From an uncultured Roseateles sp. (GTDB lineage Bacteria; Pseudomonadota; Gammaproteobacteria; Burkholderiales; Burkholderiaceae_C): 64,000 bases of DNA. How positions within the stretch are numbered: the first letter of the stretch is position 1; each line of letters opens with the position of its first letter. The position numbers and the translations under genes are program-made. A model generated the notes under the pieces. That model was given only the letters and a program-made list of their open reading frames with translations, was not told the DNA's origin and did no database searches. The DNA is taken from NCBI RefSeq assembly GCF_963422335.1, contig NZ_OY729424.1, positions 992,001 through 1,056,000 on the forward strand. The letters run 5' to 3'. Below are positions 16,898-27,087 of the stretch, one piece after another.

Positions 16898-18190
16898 TCA
16901 GGCCTTGTCGCTGCCGATCTTGCGGCGACGCATCAGGCCCCCGACCACGCCGACGCCCAGCAGCAGCTGAGCCCAGGTGGCGGGTTCGGGCACGGCGACC
17001 ACGGCCAGACCGTCCATCTTGTAGATGTCCGAGGTGTCCATGCTGTACTTCTTCTGCTGCAGCGCGTCGACGCTCAGGTTCCAGCCCATCGCGTCGAAGG
17101 CGGCCAGATCGTTCTGCGTGACCTTGCCATTGGCGCAGGGCGTACCCGTGGGGTCCATGATGCCGATGTCACGGCCGCCGAGGTAGCAACCCGGGTTGCC
17201 GGCATCCGGGAACAGGTCGGTGTCCTTCCAGTGCGAGGCTTGGCTGTGGTCGCCGTTGTAGGCGCCGGTCGAGAAGCTTGCCACCGACTGGTCGGCGCTA
17301 CCGAAGTTGAACGGGTTCACGCCGTCGATGGAGAAGAACGCCCCCTTGTTGGCACCCCATTGCAGCTGCAGATGGCCATCCGGCGTGGCCGGGCTGGCGC
17401 CATAGCGGAACAGGTCCAGCACGCTGCCGATGGCGAAATCGTCGAGGCGCTTGCTGCCGAACGCACCCGACTCCAGCTGCGCCGCACCGGGGCCGCTGCC
17501 GCGGCCGAAGTAGTCAAAAGTGTCCGCGCCGCTGACGAAGCCCAGCGAATGACCCAGTTCATGGATGGCCACGGCGGTGAAGTCGTACTTGCCAGTGGCG
17601 GTGCCGTTGGTCGGGTTGTAGTCGAAGCCGAAGGTCGAGCTGAAGGTGATGGTGGCGTCGTACTTGGGGCCGGCCGGGTTGGCCAGACCCAGGGCCTTCT
17701 GCACCGAGGTGTTCACGTCCAGCACACGGTTGATGGCATCGTTGCCGCTGGTGTTGCGGCTGCCGATGGTGGTATCGACACCGATCTGGTTGGCCCCATC
17801 GGCATAGCCGTTGACGCGCATCTGCAGGCCGCCGTTGGCGTTCAAGCCCTTCAGGCCGGCGACGGCGATGGTGTCCAGGGCGCTCTTGTGGGCGTTGGCG
17901 TTCAGCGCGCTGTAGACGTCCTTGACCAGCACTTCGCTGCTGCTGCTGCCGGCCTGGGCCAGGATGTTCGAGCCCAGATCGGCGAAACCGATCTTGATGT
18001 TCACGGTGACGTCATTGCTGATCGTCTTGTTCCAGTAGTTGGCCGCTTTCTGGAAGGCCAGCAAGGCGTCGGGCGATGCGGCATAGCTGTTGTTCGTGTC
18101 CCACAACACGATGTTCAGCGCGCTCGCCGGTGCGACGCAGGCCAGGGCGGCTGCGGCCGCAACAATGTTCAAAAGGACTGACTTTTTCAC
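16898..18190 (-). CDS. PEP-CTERM secreted metalloprotease (second paralogue)
   Basis: The 430-residue protein has the same plan as the previous gene. A near-identical signal peptide (residues 1-24) is followed by zinc motif HELGH at 210-214 then SLGF, and C-terminal tag VPEPATWAQLLLGVGVVGG then MRRRK. The start is GTG 18190 preceded by GGAGGAG at good distance. Sequence between the conserved blocks has diverged considerably, so the duplication is not recent or the copies were selected to differ. It has its own promoter region and its own terminator, so the pair is co-regulated rather than an operon. Export by Sec and processing by an exosortase (not in this window) are inferred from the tag. 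Confidence 0.87.
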   Translation of the reverse strand: MKKSVLLNIVAAAAALACVAPASALNIVLWDTNNSYAASPDALLAFQKAANYWNKTISNDVTVNIKIGFADLGSNILAQAGSSSSEVLVKDVYSALNANAHKSALDTIAVAGLKGLNANGGLQMRVNGYADGANQIGVDTTIGSRNTSGNDAINRVLDVNTSVQKALGLANPAGPKYDATITFSSTFGFDYNPTNGTATGKYDFTAVAIHELGHSLGFVSGADTFDYFGRGSGPGAAQLESGAFGSKRLDDFAIGSVLDLFRYGASPATPDGHLQLQWGANKGAFFSIDGVNPFNFGSADQSVASFSTGAYNGDHSQASHWKDTDLFPDAGNPGCYLGGRDIGIMDPTGTPCANGKVTQNDLAAFDAMGWNLSVDALQQKKYSMDTSDIYKMDGLAVVAVPEPATWAQLLLGVGVVGGLMRRRKIGSDKA

Positions 18191-18661
18191 TTTGACTCCT
18201 CCATATGTGTTCGATCGACCACTCGATCAGGGGCTTTCGAACGGGTGCCTCGGATGGGTTGGCGGGATCTTGTGAATGCGCCGCCGGGGAGTCAGAGGAT
18301 AGTGAAATAGTTCACGCAGTAACGACTCAAGCACCCCCCGTGTGCGGGGCGGGTATTCACCGGCGTGCGAGTGTCATGGGCTTGTGGCAGGAGTGGGCCG
18401 GCGTCAAAGCCGGTGGTCGGTTGGTTTGCCGGTTTCAGAGTGAGAGGCCGCAGCCACCGAGCGCGGCGGCAGGCGGATCGATGCCCTTCAGCCGACAGCC
18501 GAGGCGGTTGCTCAGGGGGCGGCGGACAGGGTTGTTCGCAATTTGCTTGACAGCCCCATCCCGCTTTGGCGATTCACCGGCGAGAGGAGAATTGATACAA
18601 ACAATTCAATGCGCAATTTCGATGGCGCCTCGCCTCCGCGCTGGCCCCGCCCGATGCAGGC
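18191..18661 (-). promoter_or_regulatory. Upstream region of the second PEP-CTERM metalloprotease; otherwise empty
   Basis: About 470 bases without a convincing gene. GTATTCACC at 18353-18361 and CTTGTGGCAG at 18381-18390 repeat the paired box seen before the first paralogue, 163 bp from the start codon. A perfect dyad GTGAA-4-TTCAC lies at 18302-18315, nearer the gene. A separate small inverted repeat (GAATTG-7-CAATTC, 18589-18607) sits closer to the end of oxyR. Nothing else was recognised. Confidence 0.6.
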
Positions 18662-19585
18662 TCAACCGCTCAACCGCTCCATCCCCGGCAGGTCACAGGC
18701 GTAGACGGCGTTGCGCAGCGCAGCGATCGCCTCGTAGCGGGTGAAGGTGCGGCGCCAGGCCAGCACCACGCGGCGGGTGGGCACCGGCGCCTGGAAGGGG
18801 ACGTAGCGCAGGTGGGGCGAGGCCTCCTTGGGCACGCTCAGCAGCGGCACCACCGTCACGCCCATGCCCGAGGCCACCATGTGCTTGATGGTCTCCAGCG
18901 AGCTGCCCTCGAAGCTCTTGCGTATGCCCTCGGCGTCGCTGGAGAAGCGGGCGAACTCGGGGCAGACCTCCAGCACATGGTCGCGGAAGCAGTGGCCGGT
19001 GCCCAGCAGCAGCATGGTCTCGCGCTTCAGCTCCTCGGACGAGATGCTCGCGCGTGCGGCCAGCGGGTGGCTGGCCGGCACCGCCACGATGAACGGCTCG
19101 TCATACAGCGGCGCCACGGCCAGGCCGGTGTCGGGGAAGGGCTCGGCCATGATGGCGCAGTCCAGCTCGCCGGTGCGGAGCATCTCCAGCAGCTTGACGG
19201 TGAAGTTCTCCTGCAGCATCAGCGGCATCTGCGGAAAGCGCTCGATCGCATTCTTCACCAGCGCCGGCAGCAGATAGGGGCCGATGGTGTAAATGATGCC
19301 CAGGCGCAATGCCCCGGCCAGCGGGTCCTTGCCGCGCTTGGCGATCTCCTTGATGGCGGCCGCCTGCTCGATCACCATCTGCGCCTGGCGCACGATCTCC
19401 TCGCCCAGCGCCGTGACGCTGACCTCGCTGGCGCCCCGCTCGAAGATCTTCAGGTCCAGCTCCTCCTCCAGCTTCTTGATCGCCACGCTGAGCGTCGGCT
19501 GCGACACATAGCAGGCCTCGGCGGCGCGGCCAAAGTGCTTCTCGCGGGCAACGGCGACGATGTAGCGGAGTTCGGTCAGGGTCAT
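18662..19585 (-). CDS. oxyR: Hydrogen-peroxide-sensing LysR regulator OxyR
   Basis: OxyR senses peroxide by forming a disulphide and then activates catalase, peroxidase and iron-protection genes. The 307-residue protein has the family start MTLTELRYIVAVAREKHFGRA with the LysR helix-turn-helix. The redox pair is C199 and C208 (GHCFRDHVLEVCPEF), the same positions as in E. coli OxyR. The frame is open upstream to 19768, but ATG 19585 gives the canonical start. It is divergent from an ABC ATPase gene at 19755. The usual partners (catalase, alkyl hydroperoxide reductase) are not next to it here. Confidence 0.95.
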   Translation of the reverse strand: MTLTELRYIVAVAREKHFGRAAEACYVSQPTLSVAIKKLEEELDLKIFERGASEVSVTALGEEIVRQAQMVIEQAAAIKEIAKRGKDPLAGALRLGIIYTIGPYLLPALVKNAIERFPQMPLMLQENFTVKLLEMLRTGELDCAIMAEPFPDTGLAVAPLYDEPFIVAVPASHPLAARASISSEELKRETMLLLGTGHCFRDHVLEVCPEFARFSSDAEGIRKSFEGSSLETIKHMVASGMGVTVVPLLSVPKEASPHLRYVPFQAPVPTRRVVLAWRRTFTRYEAIAALRNAVYACDLPGMERLSG

Positions 19586-19754
19586 GCGTCTCTTTCTGTA
19601 CGGGTGCGGCAAGCGCAGTGCTGTGCAAATGTAGCGGCCCGCATTGCCTGATTGCTTGACATGATGATGGCGGCACCGGAGCGCAGGCCCCAGAGGGCTT
19701 TCCCGGCGACCCGTCCCGGCCGGTCGCCGCCCGGAGCGGCCACAATCGCGCCCC

Positions 19755-20396
19755 ATGACCGACGCCAATCCACCGTTGCTGCAGATCAGCCACCTGACCT
19801 TTGCCTACCCCGGCCGCGCCATCGTTGAGGACTGGTCCCAGGATTTCGGCCCCGGGGTCAGCCTGTTGCGTGCACCTGATGGCGCCGGCACTTCGACCCT
19901 GCTGCGGCTGATGGCGGGCACGCTGGAGCCCGCGGCAGGCCGCTTGACGGCCGCGGGCATAGACGCCGCGGCCGAGCCCCGGGCCTATGCCCGCCAGGTG
20001 ATCGCCTTCGATGCCGAGCTGCAGGCTTTCCGGCAGCAGACGGCGCTGGACTACTTCGCCCATGTGTGCAGCCGCCATGAGCTGCGCGAGCCGGGGCAGT
20101 GGGAGCGGCACACCGCCGGCTTCCAGCTCGAACCGCATCTGCACAAGCCCATGTACATGCTGTCCACCGGCTCGCGGCGCAAGGTCGGCCTGGCGGCAGT
20201 CTTGAGCGTGCAGGCCGCGGTCTGTCTGCTGGACGAACCGCTGGCGGCGCTGGACCTGGCCTCGATCCGTCACTTCGCTGCCGCACTGGCCGGCTACGCT
20301 GCAGCCGGTGGCACGGCCTGGGTGCTCGCCAGCCACCAGGCCTTGCCCGAGTCATTGCCCGTTCACGCTACCATTGACTTCACACCCATCCTCTAG
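19755..20396 (+). CDS. ABC-type ATPase with substituted Walker A lysine
   Basis: The 213-residue protein looks like a single ABC nucleotide-binding domain. It keeps a signature loop (LSTGSRRK, near 136-143), Walker B with D160-E161 (CLLDEPLAALD) and the switch His (LASHQ). The Walker A loop reads APDGAGTSTLL, with T46 where the ATP-binding Lys of GxGKST should be. The codon is ACT, two changes from a Lys codon. No permease gene is adjacent; it lies between oxyR and a cyclophilin gene. The Lys is normally needed for ATP hydrolysis, so the protein may be a regulatory or degenerate half of a heterodimeric transporter, or be decaying. CcmA-like proteins are the nearest in size. Confidence 0.8.
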   Translation: MTDANPPLLQISHLTFAYPGRAIVEDWSQDFGPGVSLLRAPDGAGTSTLLRLMAGTLEPAAGRLTAAGIDAAAEPRAYARQVIAFDAELQAFRQQTALDYFAHVCSRHELREPGQWERHTAGFQLEPHLHKPMYMLSTGSRRKVGLAAVLSVQAAVCLLDEPLAALDLASIRHFAAALAGYAAAGGTAWVLASHQALPESLPVHATIDFTPIL

Positions 20397-20448
20397 CCAG
20401 GGCCGCAGCGGCCCGGCGTCCATCAGTCAACCTTTTTGTGAATTCACC

Positions 20449-21162
20449 ATGTCCATGATGAACCTGCGTTCCCTGTTCGCGCGTGCGGCCCTGACGGCCG
20501 GCGTGGTTTCGCTGGCTGCCTGCGGCGGTGGCGGCAGCGACCCCGCTCCCGCCCCAGCGCCCCAGGTGATTGGCTCGCCCAATCCCAAGCCCACCGCACC
20601 AGCCACCGTGTGCAGCGCCGCCGGCATTGCCGCCGCCAAGCTGACCACCAATGCGGCCGTGTGCATGCTGACCAGCGATGGCGAGATCGTGTTCGAGTTG
20701 CGCGCCGACAAGGCCCCGGTCTCGGTGGCCAACTTCCTGAAATATGTGAAGGACGGCTTCTATACCAACACCATCTTCCACCGCGTCTCCAAGGTCGCCG
20801 GCGTGCAGGTGGTGCAGGGTGGCGGCTTTGCCACCGGCACCGTGCTCAAGGCGGCGACCTATGCCGCCATCGCGCTGGAAAGCGAGAACGGCCTGAAGAA
20901 TGTGCGCGGCAGCCTGGCCATGGCCCGCACCGATGTGGCCGACTCGGCCACCAGCCAGTTCTACGTCAACACCGCCGACAACAGCGGCACCCTGGACTTC
21001 AAGGCCACCACCCCGGCGACAAAGAACGGCTATGCCGTCTATGGCAGCGTGATTTCGGGCATCGACTCAGTCGACAAGATCTATAACGAGGCTGTGTTGA
21101 ATGCGGCGCGTGAGGTGCCGGCGGTCGAAGTGCTGATCTACTGGGCTCAACAGATCCAGTGA
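20449..21162 (+). CDS. Cyclophilin-type peptidyl-prolyl isomerase lipoprotein (first of two)
   Basis: The protein of about 237 residues starts with a lipoprotein signal whose lipobox is LAAC, followed by GGGG. A proline-rich linker and a cyclophilin domain follow (SDGEIVFELRADKAPVSVANFLKYVKDGFY ... FHRV ... QGGGF). Cyclophilins catalyse cis-trans isomerisation of Xaa-Pro bonds; here it would act in the periplasm, tethered to a membrane. Between the catalytic Arg (FHRV) and Gln (QGGG) the loop is about three residues longer than usual and lacks the typical aromatic residue, so activity may be altered. Starts at 20449, 20455 or 20458 are all possible. The paralogue follows 129 bp later. Confidence 0.87.
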   Translation: MSMMNLRSLFARAALTAGVVSLAACGGGGSDPAPAPAPQVIGSPNPKPTAPATVCSAAGIAAAKLTTNAAVCMLTSDGEIVFELRADKAPVSVANFLKYVKDGFYTNTIFHRVSKVAGVQVVQGGGFATGTVLKAATYAAIALESENGLKNVRGSLAMARTDVADSATSQFYVNTADNSGTLDFKATTPATKNGYAVYGSVISGIDSVDKIYNEAVLNAAREVPAVEVLIYWAQQIQ

Positions 21163-21291
21163 GGCCTCAAGCGGATTGGGTTGTTCGCTGACTGCTTGAC
21201 ATTGGTAACAATCAAGTAACAAGCCACATCCCAGTCAACAGCGCCGGCCGAGAGCGCGTTGTGCCACGACACCAGTTCCGGAGTCAGCACA

Positions 21292-21990
21292 ATGCGCTCT
21301 TTTGTTTTGCGCGCGGCCACCCTCGCCGGCGTGGCTTGTTTGGCCTTTTTGACCGCCTGTGGCGGGGGCGGCGAAGTCATCGTCTACGAGCCCGATCCGC
21401 TGCCCCGGCCTCAGCCCAATCCCTACCCTTACCCCAGCACCAACAGCTGCAGCGCCACCGGCCTGGCCGCTTCGGCGCTGAGCAGCTACAGCACCGTCTG
21501 CATGCTGACCAGCAGCGGCGAAATTGTCATCGAGCTGTACACCGCGTATGCACCGGTCACGGTCAACAACTTCCTGCGCCAGGTGGCCGACGGCTTCTAC
21601 AGCAACACCATCGTCCACCGTGTGGACCGCGACTTCGTCATGCAGGGCGGCGGCTACGTCAGCGGCAACATCCCGCTGGCACCGCGCTACGCGCCGATTG
21701 CGCTGGAAAGCAACAACGGCCTGAGCAATCTGCGCGGCGCCATCGCGATGGCGCGCGGCAGCGATCCCAACTCGGCCACCAGCCAGTTCTTCATCAACGC
21801 CCGTGACAACACCTCGCTGGACTACAAGAGTTCGGCGCCCGGCCAGCAGGGCTATGCGGTGTTCGGTCGCGTGATCTCGGGCATGGCCACGGTGGACGCG
21901 ATCAACACCGTGCCGGTCTATCGCTACAGCGATGTGGACATCCGGCCGCGCACCGAGGTGCTGGTGTATTGGGTCCAGCGACTCAAATGA
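21292..21990 (+). CDS. Cyclophilin-type peptidyl-prolyl isomerase lipoprotein (second of two)
   Basis: The 232-residue protein is homologous to its upstream neighbour. It has a lipoprotein signal with lipobox LTAC followed by GGGG and a Pro/Tyr-rich linker. The cyclophilin domain (SSGEIVIELYTAYAPVTVNNFLRQVADGFY) has the catalytic loop at normal length (VHRVDRDFVMQGGGY). The C-terminal part ATSQFFINARDN is also canonical. It therefore looks the more active of the pair. Another ATG is not needed; 21292 is directly before the signal peptide. Convergent with recG, whose stop is seven bases downstream. Confidence 0.88.
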   Translation: MRSFVLRAATLAGVACLAFLTACGGGGEVIVYEPDPLPRPQPNPYPYPSTNSCSATGLAASALSSYSTVCMLTSSGEIVIELYTAYAPVTVNNFLRQVADGFYSNTIVHRVDRDFVMQGGGYVSGNIPLAPRYAPIALESNNGLSNLRGAIAMARGSDPNSATSQFFINARDNTSLDYKSSAPGQQGYAVFGRVISGMATVDAINTVPVYRYSDVDIRPRTEVLVYWVQRLK

Positions 21991-21997
21991 TGATGGT

Positions 21998-24049
<2,052 letters not shown>

Positions 24050-24095
24050 GGGCGGGATTCTGCCCTGCCCGATGCCCTGTCACGCCGGCAACGCT

Positions 24096-24476
24096 TCAGC
24101 CCGGCGTCGGCACGCCCGTCATGCGGTCGTGCTTGAGGAAGAACTCGCGGGCCAGGGCGACCAGCTGCTTGTCGCTGGGATGGTCCACGGTCTGATAGGC
24201 GACGACCTGCTTGGCCACGGCCGGGCGGTGCTTGTCCAGATAGTGCTTGAAGTCGGCCTGGGCAGTGGTCGAGCCGACCACCAGCACCTCGGTGATGCCG
24301 GCCAGGGCTGCGCTGACATCGGCAAAGAACTCGTGCTCGTCGCGCACGCCGCTGCCGTGCTGCTTGGTGTTGTGGGTGTGGGCCTTGACGGTGGCGGTCT
24401 CGACCGTATCGGGGTTGAACTGCAACACCTTGGCGTTGTGGTGGTCGAGCCAGACGATGGCGTGGAACATGCTCAT
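24096..24476 (-). CDS. Small eRF1-domain-3-like protein
   Basis: The 126-residue protein (MSMFHAIVWLDHHNAKVLQF ... EVLVVGSTTAQADFKHYLDKH) resembles a family often labelled 'translational machinery protein'. It shares the eRF1/Pelota domain-3 fold without the rest of the release factor. The central pattern, a hydrophobic strand ending GS/GP followed by a helix with K-Y-L, is preserved. Its biochemical role is not established. It is preceded by a DksA/TraR-type protein gene in the same direction, 25 bp apart, so the two are probably co-transcribed. A second ATG two codons downstream (24470) is also possible. Confidence 0.75.
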   Translation of the reverse strand: MSMFHAIVWLDHHNAKVLQFNPDTVETATVKAHTHNTKQHGSGVRDEHEFFADVSAALAGITEVLVVGSTTAQADFKHYLDKHRPAVAKQVVAYQTVDHPSDKQLVALAREFFLKHDRMTGVPTPG

Positions 24477-24501
24477 TGCGGTTTCCTTCTCAGGGTTTCA
24501 A

Positions 24502-24900
24502 TCAAAGACTGTGATGGCTGCTGTTCAGGCCGCTGCGTTTTTCGGCGCTGGACTGGCAGCCGACGCAGCGCAGCGCCTCGGGGCTGTGCTGCAGGCGGTC
24601 GAAAGCAATGCCCTGTCCGCAATCGATGCACAGTCCGTAGTCGGGCTGGCGCAGTCGCAGCAGGGCCTCGTTGACCTGGCGCAGTGCGTCCAGGTTGAGG
24701 TCGCTGCGGGCCAGGTCGACCTCGCGGTCGGCGTCATGGGCGCGCTCGCCGTCGCTGTCCTGCAGCAGTTGTTCGCGGGCATGCTCGACCCGTCCCTGGT
24801 CACCCAGCTGGGCCTGCAGTTCTCGTTCCAGTGCATGCTGGCGTTGCGACAGCGCAGCTTCCAGCAGGGCCAGCTGGCCGGCGGTCATTGAGTGGCTCAT
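24502..24900 (-). CDS. DksA/TraR-family zinc-finger protein
   Basis: The 132-residue protein has an N-terminal coiled-coil of about 75 residues (LALLEAALSQRQHALERELQ ... LDALRQVNEALLRL) and a C-terminal C4 zinc finger (CIDCGQGIAFDRLQHSPEALRCVGC). This is the plan of DksA/TraR proteins, which enter the RNA-polymerase secondary channel and alter initiation. It is shorter than DksA, and the coiled-coil tip lacks the clear DxxDxA arrangement, so it may be a divergent member rather than DksA itself. It forms a likely operon with the eRF1-like gene downstream. A dispersed hairpin repeat lies directly upstream. Confidence 0.85.
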   Translation of the reverse strand: MSHSMTAGQLALLEAALSQRQHALERELQAQLGDQGRVEHAREQLLQDSDGERAHDADREVDLARSDLNLDALRQVNEALLRLRQPDYGLCIDCGQGIAFDRLQHSPEALRCVGCQSSAEKRSGLNSSHHSL

Positions 24901-24910
24901 GTCGTCTCTC

Positions 24911-24965
24911 CAGTCAGTTGGGGGCAGAGCAGATGCTGCGCATCAGGTCTGTCCCGCAAGGAATT
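24911..24965 (+). repeat. Dispersed hairpin repeat, copy 1
   Basis: The element starts CAGTCAGTTGGGGGCAGAGC and ends near GCAAGG. Arms GGGGCAGA (24921-24928) and TCTGTCCC (24948-24955) pair with one G-T wobble, and a small inner GATG/CATC stem fills the loop. Three further copies are at 34336, 36456 and 53430. This copy sits between divergent genes, upstream of both the DksA-like gene and queA. Confidence 0.8.
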
Positions 24966-25080
24966 GGTTTGATGCTCGCACCGCGGGCCGCGACCGGCCT
25001 TGACGCGCGTCAACCGCGCGGCGCGTGGGACAATCCCGGCCCCAGTGTTTGGCACGGGTCCGTCCGGCCCTCAAAACCCC

Positions 25081-26118
25081 ATGTCCCGTCTCTTTACCGC
25101 CAGCGACTTCGACTTCGCGCTGCCCCCCGAACTGATCGCCCAGCATCCGGCCCCCGAGCGCAGCGGCTCGCGCCTGCTCGATGGCCGGACCGCAACGCCG
25201 GTGGACCGCCAGTTCCGTGACCTGCCCAGCCTGCTCGATGCCGGTGACCTGCTGGTCTTCAACAACACGCTGGTGATCAAGGCGCGGCTGTTCGGTGTCA
25301 AGGCCACCGGCGGTTCGGTGGAGGCGCTGATCGAGCGGGTGCTGCCGGGCACGCAGGAAGTCTGGGCGCATATGCGGGCCAGCAAATCGCCCAAACCGGG
25401 GGCCTTGGTGCGTTTCAACGACGCTTTCGATGCCGAGGTGCTGGGCCGCTGCGGGCCCGACAACGGGCTGTTCCACCTGCGCTTCCCTAGCGATCCGTTT
25501 GCGCTGCTCGACGCTCATGGCCATGTGCCGCTGCCGCCCTACATCACGCACGAAGACTCCGGCGATGACGTGCGGCGCTACCAGACCGTGTTTGCCCGCG
25601 AGCCGGGCGCGGTGGCGGCGCCTACGGCGGCTCTGCATTTCGACGAGGGCGTGCTGGCGGCCCTGGCCGGGCGCGGCGTAGTCACCGCGCACGTGACCCT
25701 GCATGTCGGCGCGGGCACCTTCCAGCCGGTGCGTGTGGAGACCCTGGCCGAGCACAAGATGCACAGCGAGTGGTTCCAGGTGCCGGCCGAGACCGTGGCC
25801 GCGATTGCCGAGACGCGCGCCCGGGGCGGCAAGGTGGTGGCCGTGGGCACGACGACGCTGCGCGCGCTGGAGTCTGCCGCGCTGGGCGGCACGCTCCAAG
25901 CCGGTGCCCGTGAGACCGACATCTTCATCACCCCCGGCTTCGAGTTCCAGGTGGTGGACCGGCTGCTGACCAACTTCCACCTGCCCAAGAGCACCCTGAT
26001 GATGCTGGTCAGCGCCTTTGCCGGCTATGAGCCGGTGATGACCCTGTACCGCCATGCGATCGCGCAGCAGTACCGCTTCTTCAGCTACGGCGACGCGATG
26101 CTGCTGGCCCGTTCCTGA
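25081..26118 (+). CDS. queA: tRNA preQ1(34) S-adenosylmethionine ribosyltransferase-isomerase
   Basis: QueA transfers and isomerises the ribosyl group of S-adenosylmethionine onto preQ1 in the tRNA wobble position to give epoxyqueuosine. The 345-residue protein has the family opening (SDFDFALPPELIAQHPAPERSGSRLL) and the FNNTLVIKARLFG motif. It also has HVTLHVGAGTFQPVRVE and the usual ending (YRFFSYGDAMLL). ATG 25081 was chosen over an upstream in-frame codon because it matches the family start. Tgt, which inserts preQ1, is about 1 kb downstream on the same strand, so both queuosine steps are clustered. Confidence 0.96.
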   Translation: MSRLFTASDFDFALPPELIAQHPAPERSGSRLLDGRTATPVDRQFRDLPSLLDAGDLLVFNNTLVIKARLFGVKATGGSVEALIERVLPGTQEVWAHMRASKSPKPGALVRFNDAFDAEVLGRCGPDNGLFHLRFPSDPFALLDAHGHVPLPPYITHEDSGDDVRRYQTVFAREPGAVAAPTAALHFDEGVLAALAGRGVVTAHVTLHVGAGTFQPVRVETLAEHKMHSEWFQVPAETVAAIAETRARGGKVVAVGTTTLRALESAALGGTLQAGARETDIFITPGFEFQVVDRLLTNFHLPKSTLMMLVSAFAGYEPVMTLYRHAIAQQYRFFSYGDAMLLARS

Positions 26119-26126
26119 GTGCTGCG

Positions 26127-26465
26127 ATGGCCAAGCGACCCCCGCGCAGCCATCACTACAGCGTCTACGTCGTCGAGCTGGCCGACCAGGTCTGGAACGA
26201 ACCGCGCTTTCGCAAGGCCAATCCGGACTACCAGCTCGGCAAGCCCTTTGTCTATGTCGGCATGACCGGGCTCGATCCGGACCTGCGCTTCGACAAGCAC
26301 AAGGCCGGCATCCAGTCGAATCGCTATGTGTTCGACCACGGCCTGCGTCTGCTGCCCCGGCTCTACGAGTGCTACAACCCTATGCCTTATGACGGCGCGC
26401 GTGACATGGAAGTGGAGCTGGCGATTGCCTTGCGCGAGGCCGGCTATGGCGTGTGGCAGGCCTAG
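26127..26465 (+). CDS. Small GIY-YIG-like protein
   Basis: The 112-residue protein starts eight bases after the queA stop, so it is probably in the same transcript. It reads SVYVVELADQVWNEP ... KPFVYVGMTGLDPDLRFDKHKAG. A first strand (YVVEL), a YVG motif and a following R-x-x-x-H-K resemble the GIY-YIG nuclease core (Y-x-G, Arg). There is an insert between the two strands, and no clear catalytic Glu was assigned, though DMEVELAIAL near the end could supply one. Function is unknown; the assignment is by pattern only. Its stop overlaps the stop of the convergent IMPACT-family gene. Confidence 0.7.
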   Translation: MAKRPPRSHHYSVYVVELADQVWNEPRFRKANPDYQLGKPFVYVGMTGLDPDLRFDKHKAGIQSNRYVFDHGLRLLPRLYECYNPMPYDGARDMEVELAIALREAGYGVWQA

Positions 26466-27049
26466 ACCGAAAGCCAGCCTATGCGCCCCTGGGTGGCATC
26501 ATTCAACCGATGGACCAGCGCCGCCGAACCGCTCTCGGCCAGGCTGAACCACAGCTCGACCTGGCTGCCGTGTTCGACCTGCGTCAGCGTGGCCCGGGCG
26601 GCCTCCAGCTCGCGGCGCAGCACGCCCTCCTGGGCATAGGGCACGGTGCAGCGCAGATGCACCAGGCGCTGCAGCGGCACCTTGGTGGCGGTCAGCAGGG
26701 CCTGGGCCACGCTGTCGGTGTAGGCCCGCACCAGGCCACCGGCGCCGAGCTTGACGCCGCCCCAGTAGCGCACCACGGTGGCCAGCACGCCCTCGAGGTC
26801 CTGGTGTCGCATCACCTCCAGCATAGGCCGGCCGGCGGTGCCGCTGGGCTCGCCGTCATCGACGGCGGCTGATTGGCCGCCGGCCAGCAGGGCCCAGCAA
26901 ACGTGAACAGCACTCACGTGCTGCTCACGAAGTTCCTGCACCCGTTTCAGCGCCGTCGCCCGGTCCGCGCAGGGCTCCACGCAGCCGATGAAGCGGCTCT
27001 TCTTGATGATCAGTTCGCTGTGTACGGCCTGGGCCAGTGAGTAGGGCAT
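26462..27049 (-). CDS. YigZ/IMPACT-family protein
   Basis: The 195-residue protein has the YigZ/IMPACT fold signature. An N-terminal KSRFIGCVEP is followed by HVCWALLAGGQSAAVDDGEPSGTAGRPML, then VRYWGGVKLGAGGLVRAYTDS. The C-terminal domain is the small ferredoxin-like DUF1949 region. Bacterial members are abundant but their role is not settled; eukaryotic IMPACT regulates GCN2 signalling. The stop (CTA at 26462-26464) overlaps the stop of the opposite-strand gene by sharing CTAG. It is divergent from tgt with 38 bp between starts, so their promoters must overlap. Confidence 0.93.
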   Translation of the reverse strand: MPYSLAQAVHSELIIKKSRFIGCVEPCADRATALKRVQELREQHVSAVHVCWALLAGGQSAAVDDGEPSGTAGRPMLEVMRHQDLEGVLATVVRYWGGVKLGAGGLVRAYTDSVAQALLTATKVPLQRLVHLRCTVPYAQEGVLRRELEAARATLTQVEHGSQVELWFSLAESGSAALVHRLNDATQGRIGWLSV

Positions 27050-27087
27050 AGGTTGAATTGTCCCGCGCCTGCGACAATCGCCTCATC

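Noticed and set aside
18205..18744. Open frames on the plus strand upstream of the second metalloprotease
   Set aside because: No ribosome site or motif, and they run into the antisense of oxyR.
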